This document shows, one piece after another, positions 62,437 through 64,000 of a stretch of 64,000 nt of DNA (position 1 is the stretch's first letter; every line of letters begins with the position of its first letter). The translations under genes were made by a program, and so were the position numbers. The notes under the pieces are model-generated. The model saw nothing but the letters and a program-made list of their open reading frames with translations, had not been told where the DNA came from and made no database searches. Source of the stretch: Tolypothrix sp. PCC 7712 (GTDB lineage Bacteria > Cyanobacteriota > Cyanobacteriia > Cyanobacteriales > Nostocaceae); assembly GCF_025860405.1 (NCBI RefSeq), contig NZ_CP063785.1:3472001-3536000 (forward strand). The letters run 5' to 3'.

Positions 62437-64000
62437 TCAAAAGGGATTGTAGATCAAAGAAAAGTATAGCCCATTTTCTTGCCATGTGTTCTCCCTAGAT
62501 TCTACAGATACTAAAGGAACACCCCAGTCAAGACGTGCGGTGAAGCGATCGCCTTGTGTCCACCTTAAGCCCAAACCAACAGAAGCCAGGGTGTTAGGAT
62601 CTGGGTTTGCTCGATTAGAATTATTCCAAGCCACACCAAAGTCAACAAATGGTGCCAGATGCAACGTACTACCGATTTTGGGTAAACGAAGAATTGGTAC
62701 TTGAACTTCTGCTGAAGCAAAAGCCCCATTATCCGTTAATAAATAATCTTGGCGATAGCCTCGAACCGTATCAATACCACCTAAACCTAATTGTTCCAAA
62801 GGCAGCAAGCTTTTTGATGCCAACTGTGTATTTACACGTAATAGTAGCAATGTTTCTGGAGCCAATAATCTTGCCCATTGTGCTTGTCCTTGCCAAGCAA
62901 AAAAGCGGCTATCAGGCCCATCTTGATTAATCGTCGCATCAAACGCACCTATACCTAAATTAAATTGCGATCGCAAAGCAATTACTTCCCGACTGTTGCG
63001 GGTTGTCCATTCTTGGAAAAATCTGATTGCAGATATGCGTGTCCTTCCTTGCTCGTCAGCTCCCAATGAAGGAAAAGGTAAACGTTCACCTTCAATATAT
63101 GTAGCTTCACTCTCGCGCCGTGAAGCTGTCAAACCCAAAGCCAATTCTTGTGTAGGAGTTTGAATAATCGGCTGGCGGAAGGTAATCTCGTAGTAACGGG
63201 AAGATGATTCAATATCGAGAATATTGAAAGGTTCTTCAATAACATTGCTCGATGTAGTGCCAAAATTGAAAGAGAGTGTACCGTTACGGGCATTGAGCGG
63301 TAATGTATAACCAACATCAAAGGCATTACTACCATCGGTATTAGTGTATGCAAAATTAAAGCCATCTCCAAATCCTAGTAAGTTGGCTTGATTGATTTGT
63401 AAGCGGCGGCGAAAACTACCAACACTAGGCGATCGCCCATTATCTAGAACCACTTGAGCGCTGAAGGATTGTGCTTCCCGCACCTCAACTTGTAATACAC
63501 TCACACCAGGACGAGATCCGGCGGAGAGTTCAGCAGATAAGTTTTGGATCAAAGGATTCAACTGTAATAGTTGCAATGCTTCTAGCAACTGCTCCCGATT
63601 TAGCGGTGCTTTGGTGGCGATCGCGAGACGGCTACGTACATAATTAGAGTTCAGTCTGCGAGTACCAGTTACCTGAATTTCTTCTAATTTACCTTCAACA
63701 ACCTGAATTTTAATTACACCAGATTTGATCGTTTGTGGTGGAATATAAGCACCAGAGGTAATATAGCCATTTCTTACATATAAATCAGTAATTTTAGAAC
63801 GAGCCTGAAATATCTCAGCCAAAGATATTGGTCTTTTGATAAATTCTTTGGTTTCTGCTGCTAATTGTTCAGGAGTAAATACAGTACTACCAACAACCTC
63901 AAATCTTTCTACAACAATATTTTCTGGAAGATTTTCTGGTAAGGTTTGCTCGGGTACTGGAGTGGGGTTAGGAGCAGGAAGAAGTTGTTCTGGTGGTGGT
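62437..64000 (-). CDS. TpsB/ShlB-type outer-membrane transporter (5' end outside window)
   Basis: A two-partner-secretion or Omp85-like transporter of the ShlB/FhaC/HecB family. The frame is open to the window edge (first readable residues PPPEQLLPAPNPTPVPEQTL), so the N-terminus with its signal peptide is missing. POTRA domain(s) lie at the start (VERFEVVGSTVFTPEQLAAE, VVEGKLEEIQVTGTRRLNSN, then LLEALQLLQLNPLIQNLSAE). The beta-barrel runs to the C-terminal Phe (LYFSLIYNPF), with a conserved RGYRQDYLLTDNGAF motif. It should export or insert a partner protein at the outer membrane; no TpsA partner is in the window. Not truncated by mutation, only by the window. Confidence 0.93.
   Translation of the reverse strand, partial: PPPEQLLPAPNPTPVPEQTLPENLPENIVVERFEVVGSTVFTPEQLAAETKEFIKRPISLAEIFQARSKITDLYVRNGYITSGAYIPPQTIKSGVIKIQVVEGKLEEIQVTGTRRLNSNYVRSRLAIATKAPLNREQLLEALQLLQLNPLIQNLSAELSAGSRPGVSVLQVEVREAQSFSAQVVLDNGRSPSVGSFRRRLQINQANLLGFGDGFNFAYTNTDGSNAFDVGYTLPLNARNGTLSFNFGTTSSNVIEEPFNILDIESSSRYYEITFRQPIIQTPTQELALGLTASRRESEATYIEGERLPFPSLGADEQGRTRISAIRFFQEWTTRNSREVIALRSQFNLGIGAFDATINQDGPDSRFFAWQGQAQWARLLAPETLLLLRVNTQLASKSLLPLEQLGLGGIDTVRGYRQDYLLTDNGAFASAEVQVPILRLPKIGSTLHLAPFVDFGVAWNNSNRANPDPNTLASVGLGLRWTQGDRFTARLDWGVPLVSVESRENTWQENGLYFSLIYNPF

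Noticed and set aside
1..64000. tRNA, rRNA and riboswitch genes
   Set aside because: T-loop-like GGTTCG strings were looked at (for example near 1310, 17333, 34509 and 55547), but none sits in a cloverleaf; no rRNA or riboswitch pattern was seen. A covariance-model scan would settle this.

Overview
The window comes from a filamentous cyanobacterium, most likely of the Nostocales (Nostoc/Calothrix-like). The evidence is an intact psbA (photosystem II D1), very frequent HIP1 sites (GCGATCGC), heptanucleotide tandem repeats in most gene gaps, a CRISPR repeat of a kind common in these organisms, and cyanobacteria-restricted families (DUF3120, the PDZ/radical-SAM/DUF512 protein, a hypothetical family known from Nostoc glycan loci, an SLH/OprB porin, paired DUF6888/DUF6887 small proteins). 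The species cannot be named from this sequence. I saw no rRNA or tRNA gene and no intact insertion sequence.

Layout. 1-3.1 kb: end of a sugar ABC transporter operon and an SLH/OprB outer-membrane porin. 3.2-6.2 kb: a MITE-like element, a CRISPR array without cas genes (28 intact repeats plus one decayed terminal repeat, transcribed on the minus strand) and a second MITE-like element with a 10-bp direct repeat at its borders. 6.2-16.5 kb: cupin, sorbosone-dehydrogenase-like lipoprotein, an HTH-NACHT ATPase, then a signalling pair (CBS plus seven-PAS histidine kinase and REC-EAL protein). 17-24 kb: housekeeping envelope and metabolism genes (family-10-like glycosyl hydrolase, radical SAM/DUF512 protein, uppP, DUF3120). 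24-32.6 kb: accessory genes: Uma2 nuclease-like protein, two adjacent STAND-like ATPases, a broken toxin-antitoxin remnant, two Ser/Thr kinases (one with a hexanucleotide-repeat membrane segment), an overlapping pair of tiny genes, and a 21-bp minisatellite. 32.7-40.6 kb: metF-like gene, trpS, a subtilisin/RTX protease and ileS.

40.6-48.6 kb is the most interesting stretch. Behind ileS lie a frameshifted antitoxin relic, a PIN toxin-antitoxin pair and a second, diverged copy of the last 98 bp of ileS. This is followed by a minus-strand cluster: winged-helix protein, AAA-type ATPase, one polypeptide joining a DEDDy exonuclease, a Cas4/AddB-like iron-sulfur PD-(D/E)XK nuclease and an FtsK-type DNA motor, and then a ParA ATPase. 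The key residues of all three catalytic parts of the fusion can be read. I do not recognise this as a named system; it is a good candidate for an undescribed DNA-targeting defence or mobile-element maintenance module.

48.9-64 kb: three glycan-assembly genes, a small secreted protein, VOC and DUF4385 proteins, RNase D, a CAP-domain secreted protein, a translationally overlapping two-component pair, psbA with promoter and terminator, and a TpsB-type outer-membrane transporter that runs off the right edge. All calls rest on reading the sequence and recognising motifs; no database search was run.
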